The notes beneath the pieces were generated by a model, which had not been told where the DNA came from, ran no database searches, and saw only the letters and a program-made list of their open reading frames with translations. From contig CALYPJ010000008.1 of the NCBI GenBank assembly GCA_945273735.1, positions 1 to 51,971 on the forward strand: a DNA stretch of 51,971 bases, given 5' to 3'. Every line of letters starts with the position of its first letter. The first letter of the stretch is position 1. Below, piece by piece: positions 9,877 to 17,715 of the stretch. The stretch is from an uncultured Lactobacillaceae bacterium (GTDB lineage: Bacteria > Bacillota > Bacilli > Lactobacillales > Lactobacillaceae). Made by a program: the position numbers and the translations under genes.

Positions 9877-10378
9877 GATACATTGAAATTTAATTAAATT
9901 TTGTTTTATCGTAGGAAAAACTAAAATGGATAAGGAAGCGTAATATGGTCCGTTTTTAGGAGATCATAGAAGATATTCTAATTAAAATGGCATTTTAAAC
10001 TTAGAAGTAAACAACTAAGTAATAATTCCAATCTTAATGAAAAAAAGATCGATATTTTATTCTATTGATTATTTATCAAATATTACATTAGCTTAGTGAA
10101 TTGATTGGGTATTGCAATAATTTTTTCTTTGTTTATTTTTGAGCAATAATTAGAGTTTAATTATTTCATCTTTATTAGATAATTACAGGCTTTTTGTCAG
10201 GATTATTTAGAATAATTTTGTTAGAGATATATTGTTAAGTTTTCCCACTAAAAAAGGTTAGATTATTTGATTTTTTAAATTTTTTAGGATTACTTTTGTT
10301 TACACTTTATCTTCATGTTTAATTTGTTGATATAGTAACTAAACCTTAAAGGCAAAAATAATTATTAATAGATAAATA
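9877..10378. other. Non-coding AT-rich spacer before the RiPP locus
   Basis: About 500 bases with no open frame longer than about 20 codons that has a ribosome binding site (for example ATG GAT AAG GAA GCG TAA near 9930). I see no RNA gene, no repeat and no clear phage or IS scar. Confidence 0.5.
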
Positions 10379-10408
10379 AAAACTATCATCATGGATGATG
10401 ATAGTTTT
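10379..10408 (-). terminator. Terminator of the RiPP biosynthetic arm
   Basis: A 14-bp perfect inverted repeat (AAAACTATCATCAT at 10379-10392 and its complement at 10395-10408) with a GG centre. On the minus strand it runs into T-rich DNA 70 bases after the LanKC-like gene. Confidence 0.75.
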
Positions 10409-10478
10409 AGTATGTTTGCTATTAATATATTACTTCATATCAAATTATTAAATCAATTTTATAGGGATGTTTAATTTT

Positions 10479-11786
10479 TTATTTTTTAACTTTACTGTCA
10501 TTTAATAAGGATAAATATAACTTGTTAATATTTTGGGGTAAAGGCTTATCTTTAACAGTATTAAGTATAGTCACAATTTCTGAGTAAGTAGTATCAGTAT
10601 TTATTTGAGACACAAAGTTAATATAAGTATCTGGAAATATAATAAAATATAAGAATTGTGCCAAACCGTATTTATCTGAGTTGGGAGAGTTTAGTTGGAC
10701 TTCTGGGTCATAAAAACCATATGTCCCTGAAGGAGTTAATCCTCTACCAGCAAAATTTGATAAGCCTTTTTTAGATATTGCATAATTAAAGTCAATGATT
10801 TTTAACTGTAAATTCTTAGTAATTATCACATTACTAAAGGAAATATCTCTAAAAGTAATTCCTAACTTATTAAGTTTGTTTATGGATTTAGCTATTTGAT
10901 TAAAGATATCGAGTTTTACTGTTAAAGATAAAGTATTCAATTCGCCTGAAAGGGCCATATCATCTAATGTATTTCCTGAAATATATTCGGTAACTATAAA
11001 TACTGAATTATCGACATAGAATGTATCGATAATGTTTTCATAATTCTGGTCCTTTTTGATTAAAGGGATATTTAGAATAGAACTAGTGCTAAGAAGTCTA
11101 TCATTTTCATCAATATTGCTGCTCTCTAAATTGTAGAACTTACTAGCATATCGAATCACTACTTTTTTTCGTGTATTAGTATCTAATCCTAAGAAAACAC
11201 CTGATGGACCTATTTGTTTTATAACTTTTAGTATTAAATAGTTATTAGGAATTTGATGAAAATGCTTCAAATAATAATCGGGTATATTTTGTGAGTCCTT
11301 AAACGGTTTTAGTTTTTTATCCCTTTTATCGATATTATCTACATCTTCAAGTAATGTACCAAATCTATAATATACATTAGAACTTAATTTATAGGAAAAG
11401 TCTGATCCGACAGAGAGTCCAACATAATTATGATAAGTATAGTATAACAACTCTAAAGTTTGTAACACTTTGTCTTGAGGGGGATAAATCGTGATAAATT
11501 TTCCTACCTGACTATTTCCATAATATCCCATATTTATTTTTTCAAAATTCGAAACTGAAGAAATAATTTTAAAATCAAACTTATACTGTTTATTTATTTC
11601 AAAAAATATTTTTGCTATATCAATTGCATTAGTTAGTACCGCACTGAGGTGAATTTTCCAACCATAGTTCGTAGAGATTGAACTCGGATAAGCCGGATAA
11701 GCCCAAATATCTTCAGAATTTATTTTTTTTATTTTGTTTTTTAGTAAAAGTTTTTTGTATTCTTCAGCTATTTTAATTTTTGTCAA
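10479..11786 (-). CDS. Class III lanthipeptide synthetase-like enzyme (lyase + kinase, no cyclase)
   Basis: This 435-aa protein has the N-terminal architecture of LanKC/RamC synthetases, which phosphorylate Ser/Thr in a precursor peptide and eliminate the phosphate to give dehydro-residues. The lyase part (about 1-180) shows GWKIHLSA (42-49), GKFITIYP (95-102) and YYRFG (139-143), the landmarks of LanKC lyase domains. The kinase part (about 185-420) has a Gly-rich loop GPSGVFLG (193-200), a catalytic loop FRDISFSN (312-319; Asp314, Asn319) and a metal-binding DFN (332-334). Two oddities stand out. The VAIK-type lysine appears to be Arg212 (VVIRYAS), and the protein stops after the kinase with no LanC-like cyclase domain, which adds some 350-400 residues in typical family members. 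The TTG start overlaps the upstream stop (TTGA), implying translational coupling. Confidence 0.85.
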   Translation of the reverse strand: MTKIKIAEEYKKLLLKNKIKKINSEDIWAYPAYPSSISTNYGWKIHLSAVLTNAIDIAKIFFEINKQYKFDFKIISSVSNFEKINMGYYGNSQVGKFITIYPPQDKVLQTLELLYYTYHNYVGLSVGSDFSYKLSSNVYYRFGTLLEDVDNIDKRDKKLKPFKDSQNIPDYYLKHFHQIPNNYLILKVIKQIGPSGVFLGLDTNTRKKVVIRYASKFYNLESSNIDENDRLLSTSSILNIPLIKKDQNYENIIDTFYVDNSVFIVTEYISGNTLDDMALSGELNTLSLTVKLDIFNQIAKSINKLNKLGITFRDISFSNVIITKNLQLKIIDFNYAISKKGLSNFAGRGLTPSGTYGFYDPEVQLNSPNSDKYGLAQFLYFIIFPDTYINFVSQINTDTTYSEIVTILNTVKDKPLPQNINKLYLSLLNDSKVKK

Positions 11787-12091
11787 GGTACAAATTCTTG
11801 CTTTTTATTATCCAATTCGGCTAGTAAGTACATGCCATCAATATATCTAGTGATTAAATATTCAATATTTTCTTTATTTATAATATTTTGATTAAAAAAT
11901 TCAGCTAATTGAGAGATGCTATATCGATTAGCTCTTTTTTGACTGTAAGATTCTATGATAAAACGATTATATTGATCATAAAATTCTGTATGAATTGCTA
12001 GAGAATTATCATCATTTAGTTTTTTAACTAAATAATTTAAAGACTTAATCAAAGTTGTAACTGGCAATCTATTTATTTCATCAAAATCCAT
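11783..12091 (-). CDS. Small protein of unknown family in the RiPP operon
   Basis: This 102-aa, mostly helical, soluble protein lies between the candidate precursor and the LanKC-like gene. It has no signal peptide, membrane segment or metal motif, and I do not recognise it. It begins MDFDEINRLPVTTLIKSLNY and carries an aromatic central part (FYDQYNRFIIESYSQ). It starts 13 bases after the precursor stop, with no obvious ribosome binding site, and overlaps the synthetase start by four bases, so all three genes are probably translated as a coupled unit. The position suggests a leader-binding, accessory modification or immunity role, which is inference from context only. Confidence 0.75.
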   Translation of the reverse strand: MDFDEINRLPVTTLIKSLNYLVKKLNDDNSLAIHTEFYDQYNRFIIESYSQKRANRYSISQLAEFFNQNIINKENIEYLITRYIDGMYLLAELDNKKQEFVP

Positions 12092-12104
12092 TAAAGGTTA
12101 ATGA

Positions 12105-12335
12105 TTAACTCTCAGTACATCTTCGGCTATGGCCGCCAGATAAAGCTCCAACTGCTTGTGATTTAGTTAATCCTAGATCATTTAGTGCTGTAACGTCACG
12201 AGTTAATAAAGCTTTTCGTTCTTCTGAGGTAATTTTAAAACTTTTTAAGAAATTTACGGGATTAGCTAAAAATTGGCCAATCGCTTTAGGATCACCCTGT
12301 AATTTTTTAATTAATTTTTTAAATTCTTTTGACAT
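12105..12335 (-). CDS. Candidate RiPP precursor peptide, core after Gly-Gly: HSRRCTES
   Basis: This 76-residue peptide is first in the minus-strand operon and has the best ribosome binding site of the locus (AAAGGAGG, 10 bases before the ATG). Residues 1-60 look like a folded, helical leader: a lysine-rich start, then a DPKAIGQFLANPVNFL stretch and ITSEERKALLTRD, resembling the helical leaders related to LigA-like or Nif11-like domains. The last residues, ALSGG then HSRRCTES, place a double glycine (67-68) before an eight-residue tail with Ser70, Cys73, Thr74 and Ser76. Given the lyase-kinase next door, Ser/Thr dehydration and possibly a Ser70-Cys73 thioether are plausible. Cleavage after Gly-Gly and the modification are inferences. 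Confidence 0.8.
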   Translation of the reverse strand: MSKEFKKLIKKLQGDPKAIGQFLANPVNFLKSFKITSEERKALLTRDVTALNDLGLTKSQAVGALSGGHSRRCTES

Positions 12336-12362
12336 CGTTAGATATCCTCCTTTTATTTTTTA

Positions 12363-12390
12363 TTGAAATTATATTACCATATAGTATAAA
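12363..12390 (+). promoter_or_regulatory. Promoter of the RiPP exporter arm, overlapping the divergent precursor promoter
   Basis: On the plus strand TTGAAA (12363-12368) and TATAAA (12385-12390) are 16 bases apart, about 45 bases before the ATPase start. On the minus strand a TATAAT hexamer occupies 12368-12373, about 33 bases before the precursor start. The two promoters therefore overlap in a 101-base divergent spacer, so one factor could control both arms. Confidence 0.6.
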
Positions 12391-12436
12391 ATAAAATCAA
12401 TAAAAATATTAAAAAATAAATAAAAGGAATTAAAAC

Positions 12437-13141
12437 ATGATTAATGTTGATAAATTAACTATAGGATATAAAAATATTATAGTGGTTGCGGATTTAAATT
12501 TTGAACTCCAAAAAGGCCATTTTGTTGCTTTAATTGGATCCAATGGTGCCGGGAAATCTACATTAATCAATACACTAATTGGAATAAATAAACCATTAAA
12601 GGGAGAAGTTACTTGGAATATTGATTCTAATAAAAAAAATATATTTAATGATGTTGGTTTTAATCCACAGAGTCAATTAATAGATTGGTATACGAGTGTT
12701 TTTGATAATGTTCTTCAAGGTCCTTTACTTGCAGGTTATAAATTAGGTGAGTCTAAGCAATTCACCATAGATGCTCTAAAGCTTTTAGATTTATATGACT
12801 TGCGAAGTAAAGCAGTTGATCATATTTCGGGAGGTCAGCAACAGCGGGTTCAGATTGCTCGAGAAATTGCTCGTAAACCTAAATTGTATATTTTAGACGA
12901 ACCCACAACTGGGTTGGATATTGAAACAGCAGAAAGTCTCTTTAATTACTTAAAAAAAGAAGTACAAACTGGTGCTACAGTTTTAACTTCTTCCCATGAT
13001 TTAACGTTGTTAGAAGATTATGCTACTCAAGTCTTATTTATTAATGAACATGAACAAAAATATTTTGGACCACTAAATACCTTTTTGGATGAAGGGATTA
13101 GTTTACGAGAGAAATATTTAAAAGAAAGGAGTAGTAAATGA
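12437..13141 (+). CDS. ABC transporter ATP-binding protein of the RiPP locus
   Basis: This 234-aa ATPase pairs with the ABC-2 permease encoded next. It has Walker A GSNGAGKST, signature ISGGQQQR, Walker B LYILDEPTTGLD and switch His in TSSHD. It most resembles multidrug/lantibiotic-type ABC-2 ATPases (CcmA/BcrA-like). It has no peptidase C39 domain, so any leader cleavage must come from another enzyme, possibly the hydrolase at the end of this arm. Coupled to the permease by an ATGA overlap. Expected role: export of, or self-protection against, the product of the divergent biosynthetic genes. Confidence 0.93.
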   Translation: MINVDKLTIGYKNIIVVADLNFELQKGHFVALIGSNGAGKSTLINTLIGINKPLKGEVTWNIDSNKKNIFNDVGFNPQSQLIDWYTSVFDNVLQGPLLAGYKLGESKQFTIDALKLLDLYDLRSKAVDHISGGQQQRVQIAREIARKPKLYILDEPTTGLDIETAESLFNYLKKEVQTGATVLTSSHDLTLLEDYATQVLFINEHEQKYFGPLNTFLDEGISLREKYLKERSSK

Positions 13142-13938
13142 ATCCATCACAATTTAGAAATCAGTCATTAGGTTTACAATCGATAAAAATAATTGCCAGT
13201 AATGAATGGCGAGCTTTTAAACATAATAAAGGGTTACTTTTATCGATGTTAATGCAACCATTAATTACTTATGGCCTGTTAGTAATGTCTTTAAAGGAAA
13301 ATTTATCAACGGTAAACTATGGTGGCTTAACTATTCCATACAATCAATATGCTTTAACGGGGGTGCTTACCTTTTTTATGACAACTCAAATGTCTCAAGC
13401 AATGTACAGAGCAACCGTTGATAAAGAATATGGTTTGTTAGCAATTAAGTTTACTAATGGGGTACAACCTTGGCATTATATTACCGGTATGAGTTTCTTT
13501 CCAATGATTGGCTTAGTATTTCAAAGTACAATCTTACTCATTTTAGGGTTATTTACTGGTGGGATATATAACATTGGTTTGCTTTTGCTTTCATTTTTGA
13601 TTTTGCTAATTTCTTTAGAGTTTTGGTCATCTTTAGGAATTATTATAAGTACAAGAATATCGTCTTATGAACAGCGAGATGTAGTCATGACTCTACTTTT
13701 TTCCCCCGTTTCTTATGCAGCTCCAACATTATATGTATTTAATAGTCATTCACCTATTATTATTAAAATTTTATCTGCGATAAATCCTTTATCCTATCAA
13801 TTAAAAGCAATTCGTACTGTTGCCTTTGGTATTTTTAATTGGGCTGATGTTTTAATAGCTGTAATGATAACGCTATTAATATTAATAGTGGCTCAGTTAA
13901 TTTTAAAAAGAATGCCACTAAGTTTATCTGAGAGATAG
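13138..13938 (+). CDS. ABC-2 type permease of the RiPP locus
   Basis: This 266-aa membrane protein has about six predicted transmembrane helices and a cytoplasmic N-terminus, the usual layout of ABC-2 exporters of drugs and bacteriocins. Segments such as LMQPLITYGLLVMSL and the C-terminal VLIAVMITLLILIVAQLIL are clearly membrane-spanning, and NPLSYQLKAIRTVAFG matches the conserved region before the last helix. Its start overlaps the ATPase stop by four bases and only one base separates its stop from the hydrolase start, so the three genes form one tight transcription-translation unit. Confidence 0.9.
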   Translation: MNPSQFRNQSLGLQSIKIIASNEWRAFKHNKGLLLSMLMQPLITYGLLVMSLKENLSTVNYGGLTIPYNQYALTGVLTFFMTTQMSQAMYRATVDKEYGLLAIKFTNGVQPWHYITGMSFFPMIGLVFQSTILLILGLFTGGIYNIGLLLLSFLILLISLEFWSSLGIIISTRISSYEQRDVVMTLLFSPVSYAAPTLYVFNSHSPIIIKILSAINPLSYQLKAIRTVAFGIFNWADVLIAVMITLLILIVAQLILKRMPLSLSER

Positions 13939-13939
13939 A

Positions 13940-14572
13940 ATGCCAAAGTGTTTAACTTATGTAATTAATACAAATGATAAAACTATGGTAATTTATTTAC
14001 ATGGTGGCCCTTTTTTTAATATTGAAACTCCTTTGGATGACCCCTTTGCTAGTTTCTTTTTTAAAAAGAGAAATCTGATTTTACTAAACTATCCTTTTAA
14101 AAAAGGAATTGGGGGGATGGATGATTTTAAGTATTTATACGATGCTTTTGTGCGTCTCAAAATAAAGTTTCCTAAATATAAATTTTATTTAGTGGGGGAA
14201 AGTTACGGCGCCTATTTAAGTAGTTTATTTTCTCAATTTAATTTTTTTGAAAAAATTATTTGTATAAGTGGATTCGTTAGCATAATTTATCAACAATTAT
14301 TTTCTTCTGAACGAGAATGGTTAGCTCAATATTTAAACCCGAATGCGGTAGATCTTCTATATTTAGCTCAAAAAAATGTTATTAATACTCCGATTTATCT
14401 TATAAATGGTGATAAGGATTTAACTACGCCTTGGTTACAACTTGAAACTTTAAATTTGCTTAATAATAAAAATGTAAAAATCTATGTTCTAAATGGTTTT
14501 CGCCATAGGGAAAATAAAAAAAAATTAGATAAAGTAATAACTCTTGTACAATCGATATTAAGTCGTTATTAA
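13940..14572 (+). CDS. Small serine alpha/beta-hydrolase, candidate RiPP protease
   Basis: This 210-aa cytoplasmic enzyme has an alpha/beta-hydrolase fold. It shows an oxyanion-hole HGGP (21-24), nucleophile elbow GESYG with Ser88, acid in NGDKD (Asp158 or Asp160), and His189 in GFRHR. The HGGP and GESYG signature resembles the catalytic domain of prolyl-oligopeptidase-like (S9) peptidases, but the propeller domain is absent. In some class III lanthipeptide systems a prolyl-oligopeptidase-type enzyme removes the leader. Here the gene ends the exporter arm, and the transporter lacks its own peptidase, so a leader-processing role is attractive but unproven. Esterase or tailoring activity is the alternative. 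Confidence 0.82.
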   Translation: MPKCLTYVINTNDKTMVIYLHGGPFFNIETPLDDPFASFFFKKRNLILLNYPFKKGIGGMDDFKYLYDAFVRLKIKFPKYKFYLVGESYGAYLSSLFSQFNFFEKIICISGFVSIIYQQLFSSEREWLAQYLNPNAVDLLYLAQKNVINTPIYLINGDKDLTTPWLQLETLNLLNNKNVKIYVLNGFRHRENKKKLDKVITLVQSILSRY

Positions 14573-14638
14573 TGCTGATTAACTTTAATAATTGGAACCG
14601 GATTTAGGGGAAGAACTTATTTTAACTACCGCCGAATA

Positions 14639-14676
14639 AAAAAAGACTAGATTCAAGTAGAAGCCAGTCTTTTTTT
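14639..14676. terminator. Bidirectional terminator between the RiPP exporter arm and the lysine operon
   Basis: AAAAAAGACT and AGTCTTTTTTT pair around an 18-base loop. T-runs follow on both strands, which suits the convergent hydrolase (stop 14572) and asd (stop 14700). Confidence 0.75.
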
Positions 14677-14699
14677 ATTTTCACAACTATTTTTATATT

Positions 14700-15761
14700 T
14701 TATTTTGGTACACGAACTAAATGATCACGAATTAAACATTTGGCAATATCTACAGTGTTACTAGCAGCGCCTCTTAACAAATTATCAGCAACAACCCACA
14801 TGTGAAAAGCACCAAGATTTTCTTGATCTGCGCGAATTCTTCCAATAAAAGTTTCACGGTTACCTGCAGCGATTAATGGTTGGGGATAAATTTGATTTTG
14901 CGGATCGTCTTGTAAAATCAATCCTGGAGTTTGTTTGATTTCTTCTTGAATATCTTGCACAGTAGCTGTTTTGTTCTTAACAATAAAATAGACAGTTTCA
15001 CCATGACCGATTTCAACAGGAACTCGGACACAAGTTGCTGTGACTTTGATGCAATTTGAATTTTGGTCATTAAATAGAATTTTTTTGGTTTCGTGAATCA
15101 TTTTCCATTCTTCATGAGTGTAGCCATCTTTTTCAAATACATCAATTTGGGGTAAGAGGTTAAATGCTAAAGAGTAGTGTTTTCGATCTGTTGCCGTCGG
15201 TAAAATATTTGCGGTAGCTTTTTGATGATTTAAGTGGGCTTTTGCTTGGTCTAACATTTCATCCCAAGCGGCTTTCCCAGCTCCTGAAACAGCCTGGTAA
15301 GTTGAAACAACAATTTGACTGATCCCCCAACGTTTAAAGATGGGATATAAAGCGGCAACCATTTGAATTGTTGAACAATTAGGATTTGCAATAATTCCAT
15401 GATGGTGGCTTAATTGGGCATCATTGACACCAGGGATTATTAGTGGAACATCCTCTTCCATACGAAAGGCGCTTGAATTATCCACGCATACTGCACCACG
15501 TTTAACTGCTTCTGGGAGAAATTTTTTGGAGATAGCTCCACCAGGAGAAGATAGAACTAAGTCAACATCATTAAACGAATCTGGTGTAGTTTCTTCTACG
15601 ATAATTTCTTGATTTTTAAATTTTAATTTTTTACCTGCTGAGCGTTTTGAAGCTAGTAATTTAATTTTTTTGACAGGGATTTTTGATTGGGCCAGTTCAG
15701 TAATTAAACGTTGACCGACAGCACCAGTTGCTCCTAGGATTGCAATAACATATTCTTTCAT
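14700..15761 (-). CDS. asd: Aspartate-semialdehyde dehydrogenase
   Basis: This 353-aa enzyme reduces aspartyl-4-phosphate to aspartate-4-semialdehyde with NADPH, the branch-point precursor for lysine/DAP (and threonine/methionine). The N-terminal dinucleotide motif GATGAVGQ, the catalytic cysteine in NPNCSTIQM, and the substrate-binding EIGHGE segment are all present. It is the last gene of the lysine operon and overlaps patA by four bases. Length fits the Gram-positive Asd family. Confidence 0.96.
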   Translation of the reverse strand: MKEYVIAILGATGAVGQRLITELAQSKIPVKKIKLLASKRSAGKKLKFKNQEIIVEETTPDSFNDVDLVLSSPGGAISKKFLPEAVKRGAVCVDNSSAFRMEEDVPLIIPGVNDAQLSHHHGIIANPNCSTIQMVAALYPIFKRWGISQIVVSTYQAVSGAGKAAWDEMLDQAKAHLNHQKATANILPTATDRKHYSLAFNLLPQIDVFEKDGYTHEEWKMIHETKKILFNDQNSNCIKVTATCVRVPVEIGHGETVYFIVKNKTATVQDIQEEIKQTPGLILQDDPQNQIYPQPLIAAGNRETFIGRIRADQENLGAFHMWVVADNLLRGAASNTVDIAKCLIRDHLVRVPK

Positions 15762-16948
15762 TTTTTCTCATCCTTCTTTAATAAAAAATTCTTGATCCGC
15801 GTCATTGCAGTATGTAAATTTGCTTCACTAGCGGCATATGAAAAACGAATGTATCCTTCACCACCTTCACCAAAAGCACTGCCAGGAGTACCACCAACTT
15901 TTGCTTTGTGAGCTAAATCTAGGGCAAAAGCTTCATCATTCTTGCCATATTCGGCAGGAATTTTGGAGAAAACATAAAAGGCACCTTCACTGGTTATCGT
16001 TTTTAATCCCATTTTATTTAAAGACTTGACGATGTAGTCGCGGCGTTTTTGGTAAATTTGGCGTGATTGTGCTGGGTCTTGATCACCGTTGATTAAGGCT
16101 TCTGCCGCAGCAGCCTGTGCGGGATTAGAGGGCGCTGTAACCATAAAAGCATGCATCTTGGCAATTAGAGAAATCAATTCTTCTGGTCCCGCGATATAAC
16201 CGATGCGATAACCGGTCATAGCATGGGATTTAGATACGCCATTAATGATTAAAGTTTGTTCTGGCAAATATTGCGCAATGGAAACGTGAGCACAATCATA
16301 AGTTAATTCACTATAAATTTCATCGGAAATGATATAAATTTGATGCTTTTTAATTATCGTTGCTAATTGGGCTAAAACTTCGCTAGTATATTCTCTTCCG
16401 GTTGGATTGGTTGGGTAATTGAGAATGATTGCTTTTGCGTGAGGATACTTGGCAAGGGTTTTGCTTAAAGCTAAGGGAGTCAAGATAAAATTAGATTTAG
16501 CAGTATTGATTGTAATCAATTCCGCTTTTGTAAATTTAATTAATGGAAAGTATAAAGCATAAGCCGGCGTGGGGACGATGATTTGATCTCCTGGTTGAAA
16601 TAAAGCTAACATCGTTGCCGTTAACGCTTCAGTAGCTCCTACTGTAGCAATAATTTCTTGATCGGGCTGATAGTTTAAGTTTTGCTTGCGTTTTAAATAA
16701 TCACTAATTGCTTGCCGTAATTTAGGTGTACCTTTTTGGGCTGAATAATGTGATTCATTATTCTGAATACTTTGTATGGCAGCTTGTTTAACATGATCTG
16801 GAGTATTTAAGTCCGGTTCTCCTAGGGTTAATTTAATCAGATCTGGGATGTCAGCAATTTTATCAGCAAATGCTCGAATGCCTGAAGCAGGAATTTTAGC
16901 TATTGGTACATGAGTAATGCTGTTTAAATCTGATGCTAAATGCGGCAT
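15758..16948 (-). CDS. patA: N-acetyl-LL-diaminopimelate aminotransferase
   Basis: This 396-aa fold-type I PLP enzyme of the aspartate aminotransferase family. The PLP lysine is in VSKSHAMTGYRIGY, with NYPTNPTGR and the C-terminal YIRFSYA arginine motif that binds the substrate carboxylate. By sequence alone it could be a general aromatic or aspartate aminotransferase. Its position between dapB and asd in an otherwise complete acetyl-DAP operon makes PatA, which transfers glutamate nitrogen to N-acetyl-2-amino-6-oxopimelate, the best call. Confidence 0.9.
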   Translation of the reverse strand: MPHLASDLNSITHVPIAKIPASGIRAFADKIADIPDLIKLTLGEPDLNTPDHVKQAAIQSIQNNESHYSAQKGTPKLRQAISDYLKRKQNLNYQPDQEIIATVGATEALTATMLALFQPGDQIIVPTPAYALYFPLIKFTKAELITINTAKSNFILTPLALSKTLAKYPHAKAIILNYPTNPTGREYTSEVLAQLATIIKKHQIYIISDEIYSELTYDCAHVSIAQYLPEQTLIINGVSKSHAMTGYRIGYIAGPEELISLIAKMHAFMVTAPSNPAQAAAAEALINGDQDPAQSRQIYQKRRDYIVKSLNKMGLKTITSEGAFYVFSKIPAEYGKNDEAFALDLAHKAKVGGTPGSAFGEGGEGYIRFSYAASEANLHTAMTRIKNFLLKKDEKK

Positions 16949-16956
16949 ATTTCCTC

Positions 16957-17715
16957 CTATAGTAATTTTTCAAGACCAACGATTAATTTGTTTAAGTTCA
17001 TAACTTGATCAAGAGCTACTTGCACACCTTGCATAAAAGATGAACGGTTAAATGAATCTTGGCGGATAGTTAAAGCTTCACCAGGACCTCCAAATAGTAC
17101 TTGTTCATGAGCTACATAGCCTGGTAGGCGCACTGAATGGACGGGGATTCCATCATAATTGGCACCCCGAGCAGTTGATTGTTGATCGGTTAAAGGACTA
17201 GTTGGTTTTTTGCGACTTGCAGCAATGAGTTGGGCGGTAGTAATTGCTGTTGCGGAAGGGGCATCTAATTTATCGGCATGATGCATTTCAATAACTTCTG
17301 CCTGGGGAAAGTATTTTGCTGCTTCTTGAGCAAATTTCATTAATAGTACAGCTGATAAACCAAAGTTGGGAGCGATAATGCCGCCAATTTTATTTTCTTG
17401 AGCAATTTGTTGTAGTTGCTGAGTTTGCTTAGTGCTTAGACCGCTGGTTCCAATAATTGGTCGCATCTGATGTTTCAAAGCAAATTTTGTATTTTCAAAA
17501 ACAGTTTGTGGAACCGTAAAATCGATCCAAATATCAGCATCAAGGTCAATATCTTTTAAGTTGGTAAATCGGGCTATTTTAGAATTAAAGTCATTGCTAT
17601 CTATTGCACTAGGAGACATGACACCTACTAATTGACAATCGTCTCGTTTAGTTACTAATTTAACAACTTGTTTGCCCATTGAGCCGGTAGCTCCCGCAAT
17701 AAAAATTTTCTTCAT
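16957..17715 (-). CDS. dapB: 4-hydroxy-tetrahydrodipicolinate reductase
   Basis: This 252-aa NAD(P)H-dependent reductase converts hydroxy-tetrahydrodipicolinate to tetrahydrodipicolinate. The N-terminal nucleotide-binding motif GATGSMGKQ, the GTSGLS loop and the substrate-binding signature EMHHADKLDAPSATA are intact. Its ATG overlaps the last base of the dapA stop codon (TAATG), so expression is coupled to dapA. Confidence 0.97.
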   Translation of the reverse strand: MKKIFIAGATGSMGKQVVKLVTKRDDCQLVGVMSPSAIDSNDFNSKIARFTNLKDIDLDADIWIDFTVPQTVFENTKFALKHQMRPIIGTSGLSTKQTQQLQQIAQENKIGGIIAPNFGLSAVLLMKFAQEAAKYFPQAEVIEMHHADKLDAPSATAITTAQLIAASRKKPTSPLTDQQSTARGANYDGIPVHSVRLPGYVAHEQVLFGGPGEALTIRQDSFNRSSFMQGVQVALDQVMNLNKLIVGLEKLL

